Below, piece after piece: positions 47,399 through 56,419 of a stretch of DNA of 64,000 nucleotides. Origin of the DNA: Aliihoeflea sp052435735 (GTDB lineage Bacteria; Pseudomonadota; Alphaproteobacteria; Rhizobiales; Rhizobiaceae); assembly GCA_052435735.1 (NCBI GenBank), contig JBQVNB010000008.1, forward strand, positions 1 through 64,000. Reading direction: 5' to 3'. Below the pieces are notes generated by a model. That model was not told the origin of the DNA. It made no database searches and was given only the letters and a program-made list of their open reading frames with translations. Within the stretch, counting starts at the first letter, position 1; the number at the start of each line of letters is the position of its first letter. A program made the position numbers and the translations under genes.

Positions 47399-47792
47399 AT
47401 GACGAGCAACATCACGACAATCGGTCTGGATATCGCGAAGTATTTCAGGTCCACGCAGTGGATTCTGCTGGCGAGGTTGTCGTTCGTCAGAAACTTACGC
47501 GAGTGCGTGTGCTCACCTTCTTTGAGAGCCTGCCGCGATGCCTGGTGGGGATCGAGGCCGGCAGCTCTTCGCATTATTGGGCTCGCGAGCTGATCGCACG
47601 CGGTCGTGATATGCGGCTGCTGCCGGCACAGTACGTAAGCCCTATCTGAAGCGACAGAAGAATGCTGCAGCCGACGCAGAGGCGAACTGTGAGGCCGTGA
47701 CGACCCACCATGCGCTTTGTGCCGGTTAAGTCGCCCGAGCAGGAAAGTGTGATGATGCTGCACCGAGTCCGGTTGATGCTGAACCGTCAGTG
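47399..47792 (+). mobile_element. degraded, truncated IS110-family transposase
   Basis: The start (SNITTIGLDIAK) and following pieces (FQVHAVDSAGEVVVRQKL, CLVGIEAGSSSHYWARELI, PVKSPEQESVMMLHRVRLML) match the DEDD N-terminal half of IS110 transposases. They lie in different reading frames, separated by small deletions after IAK and after LLPAQYV. The sequence stops after about 130 residues, where an IS256 fragment on the other strand begins. Confidence 0.82.
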
Positions 47793-47794
47793 CA

Positions 47795-48070
47795 CTCGCG
47801 CGGCTCCAGGAAGCCCGGGAAGTAGGAGCCCTTCCTGAGCTTGGGAATGCGCAGCTCGACGGTGCCGGCGCGCGTCTCCCAGTCCCAGTCGCGGTAGCCA
47901 TTGCGCTGGGCCGTCCTGAGTGGCGACTTCTCGCCCCAGGCAGCGCCAGTGGCCGCGCCCACCTCCATCTCCATCAGCCGCTCGACGGCGAAGCCGATCA
48001 TCTCGCGCAAGAGATCGGCATCCGCGCTCTTCTCCACGAGCGCGCGCAGGTTCATCATGTCGTCGGTCAT
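47795..48070 (-). mobile_element. truncated IS256-family transposase, N-terminal part
   Basis: It starts MTDDMMNLRALVEKSADADL and continues RNGYRDWDWETRAGTVELRI to the PKLRKGSYFPGFLEPR motif, characteristic of IS256-family transposases. Homology then ends at the IS110 remnant. The catalytic domain is absent, so it is inactive. Confidence 0.85.
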
Positions 48071-48303
48071 CGGTGGTCCTTTCGGATAGGGGTTGGTGTC
48101 GATAACCAGACCCTACCGGAAAGCGCCGATGACCACTGCGCTCCCCAGCTACACCATGCCCAGGGACGTCACCTCGATTTTCGACCGGTCTATTACTGGG
48201 CTGGCTTCGGACTTCGGCAATGGGGTTGGGAGCGGAATGGCGGCTTACAAGAGAAAAATTGTGTAAGCGGACTATGGCTGGGCCAATCTACTGGGCAACT
48301 GCG

Positions 48304-50595
48304 CTAGCGCCGCGACGCGAAGATCAGCGTCCGCTGTGAGAAGTCGGATAGCTCTGCATCGCTGATCGCAGCGGTCTGCCAGGCCGGGTTGGAGTCGTGG
48401 TGAAACCGATTGGCGTAGTTGAGCAACAGTCTGAGTTCGGCGATATCAGCCGTCGAGAGTATTTCGTTAGGCCCACCGACGCGCTGGTCGCATATCCCAA
48501 TGAACGGTCCAAGAAGCGTACCCGGCGGAAACTGCTCCGGATACGCCACACGCATGAACGATTCCAGTATCGGCCTTAAGGACTGTGCTACCTCGCGTTC
48601 CCGTGCGGGATTGGCAACCTGTAGGTACCCTCGGACGAGTTCATGGCGCTTGTCGTGCTCGGAAATACTGTCGCTACGAACATCCCAAACGGTGATTTCA
48701 GAGCCGACCGCTGCCCTGTTGATCCTCAGGGCGACGGAACCGTTTCTGTCAGCCCGCTCCCAAAGGCTGCACAAGAAGGGCTTTGAATGTGAGAGCACAA
48801 TCACCTGGCGAACCCTTGCGGCTAACGCCATGATTTCCTCGCGGGTTCGCAAAGTGCGATGGTCGTCAAGGCTTGTCATCGGATCGTCTATTACGACGAT
48901 CTTGTTCGCCAAATTCGGGTCCTGTTCCAGCGATGCGAAAAAGAAAGCGAGGGCGAGCGTATTTCGATCTCCCGCGCTTAGGGTGTTTCTGAAGGACGGG
49001 CCTGCGTCGGCCGTGACATCCACATTCTGCTGATTGATGACGACGACGTAGGATACCGACGAACCCGACCTGTTGTTGACCGACTGCACTTCCCCCAGGC
49101 GAAACGACGCGCCAAAACGGCGCAGGTAGTCGTTGATCGCCGCCTCAAATGCAGGGAAAATCTGCTGCCGATACTGGTCGAGGGCTGCGCGGGCCTGCGC
49201 TCGCAGCGCCTCGGTTGCCTTTTTCGCCGCCTTCTCTGTCAGATAGTTCGCACAGTGAGGCGATACTTCCGGCTCGAATCGCGCTTTCTGCGCATTCAGT
49301 TTGGCGAGGTCGGTGCGCAATGCAGAAAGGTCGTCTGCGGCAGCTTGCTCTTTGACAACGTCCAGCCGGGCGTTGGCACCGACCAGACGCTCGGAAAGCG
49401 CCGCCACCTCGGCGACGCACGCTCGATAGTCTTGGATAGACTGCCGTGTTTCCTGTGTGAGCGTCATCGCTTCCAAGGGCGAAGCGGCCTTTGCGCGAAG
49501 CTGTTCGAGGACTGCCTCGCGGGCGGCATTCCACTGCCGGGCTACTGCCGCAGTATCGATGTCGATTGCCGGCAGCTCTGCGAAGTCCTTCCAGAACTCA
49601 TGCGCCTGCGCGGCTGTACGCACGTCCCGCTCGAAGGCGGTAGGTATGTCACCGCCATGGGCATCGCGGACGCCGATTCCGGTCTGCCGTATGGTGGCCT
49701 TTAGATCCTCATACGCTTGGCTGAAATAAGCGCGGTAGTGAGCGATCAGGTCGGAACCCGCGAGGCCTTGGGCGCAGAACGGGCAGACCTCCCCTTCGTA
49801 TCCTTCCGAGGCGGGCGCAATAAGCGCCATGCCCTCGGATACCCAGTTTTCACCGCCACGCCCCAGCTTGCCGATGTGGCTGCGCACACGCTCGGCGGCC
49901 GCGGCTTCAAGATCGGCAAGAGTGCGCCTCAGGACGCCATCGATGCCGTCAATGTCGAAATCCGGGAGGCGGATCGCCTGAAATCCCGGTCGTTGCCGTA
50001 TCGCATCGGCCGATCTGGCCGCAGCCAGCCGTCGCTCCGCTTCCTGAATCTTCCGGTCTATCTCCGCGTCAGCTTCGAGATCGCAGAAGGCGTCAACCTT
50101 GTAAGGGCCAAGGGCACCGGGAGGTATCGCTTCGGCGAGCTGGCGCAGGGCAACGTTGTGTTCCTCGATTCGGGCAACATGCCCCTGCAGCGCGTCGCTG
50201 AGCGCAACGCCCTGCGCCCCCAGGATCAGCTCATGCAGTTTTTGGCGGTGCGCCGTTTGAAGTTCGATTCCAGAACAGACATTTGCTGATACGAAAGCAT
50301 CATCGAAGATCGCAACATCGGGCAGCGGGTGTGACCAAGCCCCGTTCTGGAAAACGGCGGCTCCTCCGGCGTGGCGAAACACCACGTGTGGCGGATGCTG
50401 TGCGCCGAGGCGGTGGCGCTCGAGAACAAGCCTGGGATTGCCGGTCGCTAAAGACCGCAGCACCGCCGCCAGTGTGGTCTTGCCGCGAGCGTTTTCGCCG
50501 TAGATCAAGGTGAAAGGCGAGAGCGCCGTCTGCGCCGGAGGGTTGAGATTATCGAATTGGCCGACATTCCTTAGAAGTTGAATATGGTCGATCAT
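48304..50595 (-). CDS. RloC-like Rad50-type ATPase with zinc hook, candidate anticodon nuclease
   Basis: A 763-aa protein. Walker A is GENARGKT (33-40). A coiled-coil region carries a zinc-hook CPFC (271-274). The ABC signature region is LSAGDRN (539-545) and Walker B is IVVIDDP (566-572). The C-terminal domain has Arg674-x3-Glu678 and FHH (732-733), a pattern like the Arg-Glu-His triad of PrrC/RloC anticodon nucleases. RloC cleaves tRNA at the wobble position after DNA damage or infection. ATG 50595 is chosen with GGGGGACG upstream; a GTG at 50613 is also open. It is a plausible defence cargo of the island. Confidence 0.82.
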   Translation of the reverse strand: MIDHIQLLRNVGQFDNLNPPAQTALSPFTLIYGENARGKTTLAAVLRSLATGNPRLVLERHRLGAQHPPHVVFRHAGGAAVFQNGAWSHPLPDVAIFDDAFVSANVCSGIELQTAHRQKLHELILGAQGVALSDALQGHVARIEEHNVALRQLAEAIPPGALGPYKVDAFCDLEADAEIDRKIQEAERRLAAARSADAIRQRPGFQAIRLPDFDIDGIDGVLRRTLADLEAAAAERVRSHIGKLGRGGENWVSEGMALIAPASEGYEGEVCPFCAQGLAGSDLIAHYRAYFSQAYEDLKATIRQTGIGVRDAHGGDIPTAFERDVRTAAQAHEFWKDFAELPAIDIDTAAVARQWNAAREAVLEQLRAKAASPLEAMTLTQETRQSIQDYRACVAEVAALSERLVGANARLDVVKEQAAADDLSALRTDLAKLNAQKARFEPEVSPHCANYLTEKAAKKATEALRAQARAALDQYRQQIFPAFEAAINDYLRRFGASFRLGEVQSVNNRSGSSVSYVVVINQQNVDVTADAGPSFRNTLSAGDRNTLALAFFFASLEQDPNLANKIVVIDDPMTSLDDHRTLRTREEIMALAARVRQVIVLSHSKPFLCSLWERADRNGSVALRINRAAVGSEITVWDVRSDSISEHDKRHELVRGYLQVANPAREREVAQSLRPILESFMRVAYPEQFPPGTLLGPFIGICDQRVGGPNEILSTADIAELRLLLNYANRFHHDSNPAWQTAAISDAELSDFSQRTLIFASRR

Positions 50596-51073
50596 ACCGG
50601 CAGCGTCCCCCACAAAGCACCGAGTCAGTCTAATAATAATTGCCTAGAAGTGCACCAAATAGGCAAGGGTGATCCGCAGGATGTTGGAGCACACAAATAA
50701 TTCGTAGTCTTACGTGCTTTTCAGAACTTGGGTCCACTGGCTTTCCCAGTGTCAAGTTCTGCAGAGCCGTCGGTCCGCTCCCAGTGTCAACTTGCAGCGC
50801 GCGACAGTATCCAACTTAACGGCTCGAGTGGGGTCGCTTCCTGCCTAACCGCTTCCTGCGTCCCCTTCGTGAGCTGCGAACGGCTAATCTGGGGTGGTTT
50901 CCTGTCAGTCGGCTTTCAAGCTGGACTGCCCTGAAAGCTGACAGTTCCGGTATCGGTAAGCGTGACACCGCGACTTGCATCCGACCTAGCCCCTTGTTCT
51001 CAACCTTCCGGCTCTGAAACTTTCTCGCTCATTAGCTCGTATCTGCGCGGTCAAACGAAAGGGAGAAAATTCC
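50596..51073. other. gene-free stretch between the RloC-like gene and the copper cluster
   Basis: No coding sequence is supported in 478 bases. The middle holds the stem-loop repeats listed separately (50725-50793). The right end must carry the promoter of the DUF7282 gene. It may be a boundary between two acquired segments. Confidence 0.5.
50725..50793. repeat. imperfect stem-loop and direct repeat of CCCAGTGTCAAGTT
   Basis: AACTTGGGTCCACTGG (50725-50740) can pair with CCCAGTGTCAAGTT (50745-50758). A second near-identical copy, CCCAGTGTCAACTT, follows at 50780-50793, and a weaker ATCCAACTTAA near 50810. Such repeats could be a recombinase or element-end site. Confidence 0.6.
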
Positions 51074-51490
51074 ATGAACCTTATCAAGATTGCACTCGTC
51101 ACCGCGATTGCCGCCGTGCCGGCAGTGGCCCACGCCGACCACCTCAACATCGACGTCGAAGGGGCAACGATCGAAGGCAATTCGGTGGTCTTCCCGGCAG
51201 TCAAGATCGACAAGGACGGCTACGTGGTGATCCATGCGGTCGAGAGCGGCGAAGCCGTCATCCCGGCGTCGATCGGACATACGGCCGTGCCTGCTGGAGA
51301 CAGCGAAAACGTTTCCGTCGAGATCGAAGGCGGAGCGATGGAAGGCACCGATTACGTTGCGATGATCCACTACGAGACCAACGACAACGACACATATGAT
51401 TTCGCCGAGGGCATGACGGACGTCGACACGCCCGGAATGCGTCCGGACAACACGGCCTACGCGCTGCCCTTCAAAGTCGGCGGCATGTAA
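51074..51490 (+). CDS. exported DUF7282-domain protein
   Basis: A 138-aa protein with signal peptide (residues 1-21, ending AVAHA) and a single beta-rich domain starting HLNIDVEGATIEGNSVVFP. It resembles DUF7282 domains found in surface or periplasmic proteins, often beside cupredoxins. GGGAG lies before the ATG. The role in the copper cluster is inferred from position only. Confidence 0.72.
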   Translation: MNLIKIALVTAIAAVPAVAHADHLNIDVEGATIEGNSVVFPAVKIDKDGYVVIHAVESGEAVIPASIGHTAVPAGDSENVSVEIEGGAMEGTDYVAMIHYETNDNDTYDFAEGMTDVDTPGMRPDNTAYALPFKVGGM

Positions 51491-51554
51491 GTCATCCGGA
51501 GCGGGCACCCTGCGGTGTCCGCTCCGTTCCCTGCCAGCGGGTTAGTCGCCGGTC

Positions 51555-53627
51555 TTAGTTGCCACTGTTTCCGCGATAGAACCGGAGCAACTGGGCATTG
51601 AAGGCGACGATGATGGTGCTGAGCGACATGAAGACCGCCCCGACGGCGGGCGTCATCAAGAACCCGGTGCCGAAGGTGATCCCGGCCGCCATCGGAATGG
51701 CGACCGCGTTGTATCCTGTCGCCCAGATGAGATTTTGAACCATCTTCCGATAGGTGGCTCGGGACAGCCCGAGTATCGCGGCGACGTCCCTCGGGTCGCT
51801 GCGCACGAGGACGACGTCCGCGGACTCGACGGCCACATCCGTTCCAGCTCCGATTGCGATGCCGAGATCGGCTTCGACCAGCGCGGGCGCGTCGTTCACA
51901 CCGTCACCGACCATCGCGACCCGTCGACCGTCGCGCCTGAGCGAGGCGATCTTTGCCGCTTTCTGGTCCGGCAAGACTTCGGCGTAATACTCCTCGATCC
52001 CAAGTTCGGCCGAAACCGAATGCGCGACGCCTTCAGCGTCCCCGGTCAGCATGATGGGCCGGATGCCCAGAGATCGAAGTTGCCGTATCGCTTGCGCCGA
52101 TTCCGGCCGTACGACATCGGCCATGGCGAACAGGGCGCTCGGCACGCCGTCGACGGCGAGAACGACGACCGTCTTGCCCTTTGCCTCCAGAGCGGCCAAA
52201 GCCGGGTGGCTAACGCCGTGTCCGTTGCGTTCCAGATGGCCGGGACTTGCGATGACGATCTCTCTTCCCCCGACATTCGCTGCGATGCCTTCGCCCGTGA
52301 TGTTCAGCACGTCGTCTGAGCGTGGGATCGACAGGCCTCGCTCGCGCGCGGTCGTGACGATGCCGTGCGCGATGGGGTGTTCCGATCGGCTTTCGACCGA
52401 AGCCGCAAGCGCGAGGGCTTCATCTTCAGTAATGGACGTCAGAGGAACGATATCGCTGACGCCGAACCGGCCTTCGGTCAACGTGCCGGTCTTGTCGAAG
52501 ACGACCGCGTCGAGATTGCGGGCCCGCTCGAAGGCCGCCCGATCCCGTATCAGAAGACCGTTGCCGGCACTGAGGGAGGTGCTGACCGCGACGACCAATG
52601 GAACGGCCAGCCCCAGCGCATGCGGACAGGCGATCACCATGACGGTCACCATCCGTTCGATCGCGAACTCCCAACTCTGGCCGACCAGAGTCCAGTAGCC
52701 GAACGAGGCAAAGCCCACCGTGAGGGCGATATAGGTAAGCCAACCAGCGGCGCGGTTGGCGATGTCCTGGCTGCGTGAGCGGCTGGCCTGGGCCTTCCTC
52801 ACCATGTCGATGACCTGCGCGAGGTAGGTCGCGCCGCCGGTCGCCGTAACCTCGATCGTTACCGCACCCGCGCCGTTGATCGCCCCTCCGATCGCAACGT
52901 CGCCTGCCCGCTTCGGCACGGGAAGGGACTCGCCCGTCAGCATCGATTCATTGAAAGAGGATACGCCTTCGACGAGCCGCCCGTCGACCGGCACCTTCCC
53001 TCCCGGGCGGACCAGTACCCTGTCGCCCGGCGACAAGCTGCTGATGGGGACTTCCCGTCCGGTGCCATCGGCATCCATTCGGGTGGCGGTGTCAGGCAAG
53101 AGCCTGACCAGCGCTTCGAGCGCGCGCGACGCGCCCAAGACTGACCGCATCTCCAGCCAGTGACCGAGCAGCATGATCGTGATCAGCGTCGCCAGTTCCC
53201 AGTAGAACGACATGCCGGGGACGCCGAAGGTGACGGCAGCCGAATAGAAATAGGCGACGGAGATTGCCATGGCGACGAGGGTCATCATTCCCGGCCGTCC
53301 GCTGCGCAGTTCCCGAGCGAAGCCCGACAAAAACGGCCAGCCGCCGTAGAGATAGACTGCCGTCGACAACAGGAACAGGATTGCGCCATCGCCCGGGAAC
53401 GCAGACGTCGCTCCCAAGCCCATCCAGTGCCGGATCATTGGAGACAGGAAGAGGATCGGTAGCGTCAGCAGCAAAGATACCCAAAAGCGGCGGCGGAAAT
53501 CATCAACCATCATCCCGTGGCCAGCATGATCGTGTCCGGTGGTCGCGGCGGCGACAGCCTGTTCCGGCGGCCGATCTTTAGTGTGTTGATCGTCGTCATG
53601 TTTCGCGTGGGTATGATCGGAAACCAT
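51555..53627 (-). CDS. copB: CPH-type heavy-metal P1B-ATPase (CopB-like copper exporter)
   Basis: A 690-aa P1B-type ATPase. The N-terminal about 40 residues are His-rich (HTHAKHDDDQH, GHDHAGHG) instead of a CxxC metal domain. The membrane metal site is CPH (C334-P335-H336), the CopB/P1B-3 signature. The phosphorylation site is DKTGTLT (D378), and GDGVNDAPAL is intact. It should export Cu(I)/Cu(II). GGAAGGA lies before the ATG. A MerR-type operator lies 45-65 bases upstream. Confidence 0.92.
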   Translation of the reverse strand: MVSDHTHAKHDDDQHTKDRPPEQAVAAATTGHDHAGHGMMVDDFRRRFWVSLLLTLPILFLSPMIRHWMGLGATSAFPGDGAILFLLSTAVYLYGGWPFLSGFARELRSGRPGMMTLVAMAISVAYFYSAAVTFGVPGMSFYWELATLITIMLLGHWLEMRSVLGASRALEALVRLLPDTATRMDADGTGREVPISSLSPGDRVLVRPGGKVPVDGRLVEGVSSFNESMLTGESLPVPKRAGDVAIGGAINGAGAVTIEVTATGGATYLAQVIDMVRKAQASRSRSQDIANRAAGWLTYIALTVGFASFGYWTLVGQSWEFAIERMVTVMVIACPHALGLAVPLVVAVSTSLSAGNGLLIRDRAAFERARNLDAVVFDKTGTLTEGRFGVSDIVPLTSITEDEALALAASVESRSEHPIAHGIVTTARERGLSIPRSDDVLNITGEGIAANVGGREIVIASPGHLERNGHGVSHPALAALEAKGKTVVVLAVDGVPSALFAMADVVRPESAQAIRQLRSLGIRPIMLTGDAEGVAHSVSAELGIEEYYAEVLPDQKAAKIASLRRDGRRVAMVGDGVNDAPALVEADLGIAIGAGTDVAVESADVVLVRSDPRDVAAILGLSRATYRKMVQNLIWATGYNAVAIPMAAGITFGTGFLMTPAVGAVFMSLSTIIVAFNAQLLRFYRGNSGN

Positions 53628-53670
53628 GGCTGGTCCTTCCGCGAAGTTCGTGCAACTTCGTGAGCGTGCC

Positions 53671-53693
53671 CCTTACCGCCGCTGGAAGGTCAA
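53671..53693 (-). promoter_or_regulatory. candidate MerR/CueR-type operator upstream of copB
   Basis: On the minus strand, TTGACC is followed by the dyad CCTTCC-N6-GGTAAGG and, 19 bases after the -35 box, by CACGCT. The over-long 19-base spacer with a dyad between the boxes is the hallmark of MerR-family promoters. The -10 match is weak. Confidence 0.55.
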
Positions 53694-53764
53694 GGCGTGA
53701 ATTTTCGCGTATCATCGTGCATCGGCATCTCGGCAGGCCCCGATGCTTGTCCGAGGTTCGGCCA

Positions 53765-54178
53765 TCAGTGCTCGAACCGTCCGGACAATCCGTCGATGAT
53801 CGGACAGTCCGGCCGTGCGTCGCCGTGACAATTGTCGACGAGATGGCCGAGCATCAACCGCAGCCCCGTCAATTCCTCGATTTTTCGGTCGATCTCGGCA
53901 AGCTTCTCCTTGGCGATCGCCTTGACGTCGGAACTGGCGCGCTCGCGGTCGGAATAGAGCGAAAGCAGCTCCCTGCACTCCTCAACCGAGAAACCGAGGC
54001 CCCTGGCCCTTTGCAGGAAGCGGAGCCGATGGACGTCCTCCGTCGAATAGTCCCGGTATCCGTTCAAGGCACGATCCGCCGTCAGAAGACCGATCTCCTC
54101 ATAGTATCTGATCGTCTTCGACGGCAGGCCCGACTGGCGCGAAGCGGCTCCGATGTTGATTGCTTGGTTCCCTGGCAA
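53765..54178 (-). CDS. cueR: MerR-family copper-responsive regulator (CueR-like)
   Basis: About 137 aa. The N-terminal winged helix is INIGAASRQSGLPSKTIRYYE and the dimerisation helix follows. The metal loop is NCHGDARPDCP, two cysteines eight positions apart as in CueR. It probably activates the copB promoter just downstream. The start is uncertain: no ATG fits, so TTG 54178 is used provisionally; TTG 54229 is also open. Confidence 0.8.
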   Translation of the reverse strand: MPGNQAINIGAASRQSGLPSKTIRYYEEIGLLTADRALNGYRDYSTEDVHRLRFLQRARGLGFSVEECRELLSLYSDRERASSDVKAIAKEKLAEIDRKIEELTGLRLMLGHLVDNCHGDARPDCPIIDGLSGRFEH

Positions 54179-54283
54179 GATCGTGGGATCGAACGATGGT
54201 CCTTCCAGCAGATGGAAGCTCAAGCACAAAGATGCGGCACAAGGCTTCCGCGCGGCATTCGGGCCGCGCGGAAGGGGGACGAG

Positions 54284-54766
54284 TTAGTTGGCGTTTTCGG
54301 CCAACCAGCTCGTCATGTCTGCGATTTCCGCTTTCTGGGCTTCGATGATCGTTTCGGCCAACGTCCGCAACTGCTCGTCGTCACCATGCTCGAGCATCAC
54401 TTCGGCCATGTCGATCGCGCCCTGGTGATGTGCGATCATCCCGCACGCGAAGGCGACGTTCGGGTTCTCGTTCATCATCCCTTCGTGCATCGCGGGCATG
54501 GTCTGCATCATCTTCTGCATGTTTTCGCGGACATGCTCGGGCATCGCGTCCATATCCATGTTGCCCATGTCCATCATCGCGCCCATCCCGCCTACGGAAG
54601 AGCCACCGGACATCTGACCCATTCCGGAATGACCCATCGATGCGCTATCCGCAGCCGAACATTGTTCGGGAAGCTTGAAGGCGTTGCCATCCTCCTGCGC
54701 GAGGGCGACGTTCGAGAGCGACACAGCGGCGACCGCGGCCGCAAGAATTGAAGCGAAGTGTTTCAT
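54284..54766 (-). CDS. exported Met-rich DUF305 protein
   Basis: A 160-aa protein with a signal peptide (ending NVALA), a Met/Gly/Ser-rich segment (SMGHSGMGQMSG, MMDMGNMDMD), and then the DUF305 helical domain with the conserved MIAHHQGAIDMAE. Methionine clusters suggest Cu(I) binding in the periplasm. GGAGAA lies 6 bases before the ATG. Confidence 0.85.
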   Translation of the reverse strand: MKHFASILAAAVAAVSLSNVALAQEDGNAFKLPEQCSAADSASMGHSGMGQMSGGSSVGGMGAMMDMGNMDMDAMPEHVRENMQKMMQTMPAMHEGMMNENPNVAFACGMIAHHQGAIDMAEVMLEHGDDEQLRTLAETIIEAQKAEIADMTSWLAENAN

Positions 54767-54806
54767 CGGAATTCTCCGTAAATCTGAACTGACTGTTGAA
54801 AGGGGT

Positions 54807-55139
54807 TCAGATTGCGGACCGGGGCGGCGGCAGCTCGAGTTCCGGGAGAATGCCCGTTCCTTCGCGAAGAAGGCCGAAATCATGCACGTATCGCGGCTTC
54901 GAACGAGACATGGATACAGGCATCGCCGCCACGCCGGGGTGACAGACGGACATGCTGCAAAGGCGCAGGCCAGTTTCGTCCTGCGACGAATGGTGTTGGT
55001 CGCAACCGGAATGTACCGCTGATCCCATGGGTGTTGCTGACCCCGCCATCCCGACGACCGGTACCATAGTGAACGCCAGGACGATGAGGGCGCAAAATAC
55101 CGCCTGCACGCCGGGAATGTGTCGGATCGCTCGTCTCAA
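54807..55139 (-). CDS. small exported Cys/His-containing protein of the copper cluster
   Basis: A 110-aa protein starting at TTG. It has a hydrophobic signal segment (about residues 10-34), then a Cys/His-bearing part (SGCDQHHSS, LCSMSVCHPG) and a tail ending ELELPPPRSAI. It resembles small CopL/DUF2946-like proteins near copper genes, but I cannot assign it firmly. It precedes the DUF305 gene by 40 bases on the same strand. Confidence 0.6.
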   Translation of the reverse strand: MRRAIRHIPGVQAVFCALIVLAFTMVPVVGMAGSATPMGSAVHSGCDQHHSSQDETGLRLCSMSVCHPGVAAMPVSMSRSKPRYVHDFGLLREGTGILPELELPPPRSAI

Positions 55140-55330
55140 AGGTTCACCATTCGGTCCGAGGTTCTAGAAATGACAACGGAGCCGCCGTTACCTGCGCCCA
55201 CCCGGCTTGCGTCAACCGACCGCAGGATCGTCCGTTGCATATGGGTAGGGGAGGCCCAGCGACAAGTCCCGCCCGCCATTCGGTGAGGTTCGAAACGGCG
55301 CGTTAGGCAATTTCGATTAGTGGACGCAGG

Positions 55331-55984
55331 ATGCTGCCCCGCCGATCCCTCATGCCCCATTTCGACCGATGCATCCCTTGGGCGGCGGTGCTGCTGGCGC
55401 TTCTTTCCGTCGCATTTCTGGTCGACTTTCACGCAATTGACCGCTTGCTGCTCATGGAACTCGGCACGCCGGACGGCGCGCGCGATGGGTCCGGCATCTT
55501 TTTCTGGCTGGCTTGGATGTTCACGGCTCTCGGGAGTCCGCGTTTCGTTGTCCCCATATCGGCGATGCTCGTCGCCATCCTCCTCGTTCGCAAAGAGCTG
55601 TCCCGCGCCTGGTTCGCATTTGTGGCCTTGGCAGGCGGCGCGGCCCTTGCCTACGTCATGAAGGCAGCCTTCGCGATGGCGAAGCCGCACCACCTTCCGG
55701 GGTCTGACGAGATGGCGGCCACGAGTTTCCCGAGCGGCCACGCCGTGCTGTCGCTTCTTCTCGCCTCGACGATACTCGTCTTGTGGGAGCCCCGTGACCT
55801 GAACCTTCGGCGAGTGATGCTTGCGATCGTCTTGGCCATCGTGCTCGCAATCGGCGTGAGCAGGGTCTTCCTCGGAACGCACTGGCCGTCGGACATTCTC
55901 GCGGGATGGCTGTACGCGGTGATCTGGATTTCTGCAGCCTATAGACTGGCATTCGGTTTCGGCAAAGCCGCGTCGCGCGGATAG
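55331..55984 (+). CDS. PAP2-family membrane phosphatase
   Basis: A 217-aa membrane protein with PAP2 motifs: KAAFAMAKPHH (shortened KxxxxxxRP-like), PSGHA and SRVFLGTHWPSDILAG. It has about six membrane segments. It likely dephosphorylates undecaprenyl pyrophosphate or phospholipids. The Arg of the first motif is replaced by Lys, which may matter. It converges on the cytochrome c gene with 6 bases between stops. Confidence 0.82.
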   Translation: MLPRRSLMPHFDRCIPWAAVLLALLSVAFLVDFHAIDRLLLMELGTPDGARDGSGIFFWLAWMFTALGSPRFVVPISAMLVAILLVRKELSRAWFAFVALAGGAALAYVMKAAFAMAKPHHLPGSDEMAATSFPSGHAVLSLLLASTILVLWEPRDLNLRRVMLAIVLAIVLAIGVSRVFLGTHWPSDILAGWLYAVIWISAAYRLAFGFGKAASRG

Positions 55985-55990
55985 GCGCTC

Positions 55991-56419
55991 TTAGCGATGT
56001 TCCCAACGCGTTCGGATTTCGATTGGCCAGGTGGAGGCGATCCAGTCGATGACGGCTTCGATCTCGCCGTCATCCAGAACATCGTCGAAGGCAGGCATGG
56101 CAGAGCGATAATCTTCGAGGTCGGCCGCTTCAGCGACGCCGTATTTCGTTATCGCCACAAGAAGCTCCCGATCATGATGCCAGGTATGGCCGTCTTCATC
56201 GTGCGGCGGGGCGGGCAGCAGGCCATCCGCGCTCCGGACCTGCCAGTTCGGTTGGCCTTCCAGATTGGTTCCGTGACAGGATGCGCAATGAGCCGCGTAG
56301 ACCTCACGGCCCGTCTGGAGGTGTCGCCGTTCCAGAAGAAGCGGACCGAGGACGAGCGACGATCCGGTGGCGAAAGCCGCCATTGCCAGGATAGCGACCC
56401 GACAAAGGGCCGGGTTCAC
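55991..56419 (-). CDS. membrane-anchored c-type cytochrome
   Basis: A 142-aa monohaem cytochrome c with an uncleaved or signal N-terminal segment, haem motif CASCH (45-49) and a probable axial Met in SAMPAF. It starts at GTG overlapping the DUF411 stop (GTGA), so it is coupled to that gene. It is frequently found in copper-resistance clusters as an electron acceptor. Confidence 0.82.
   Translation of the reverse strand: MNPALCRVAILAMAAFATGSSLVLGPLLLERRHLQTGREVYAAHCASCHGTNLEGQPNWQVRSADGLLPAPPHDEDGHTWHHDRELLVAITKYGVAEAADLEDYRSAMPAFDDVLDDGEIEAVIDWIASTWPIEIRTRWEHR

Noticed and set aside
50725..50793. possible integron attC site
   Set aside because: No GTTRRRY/RYYYAAC core sites in the required order, and no integron integrase nearby.
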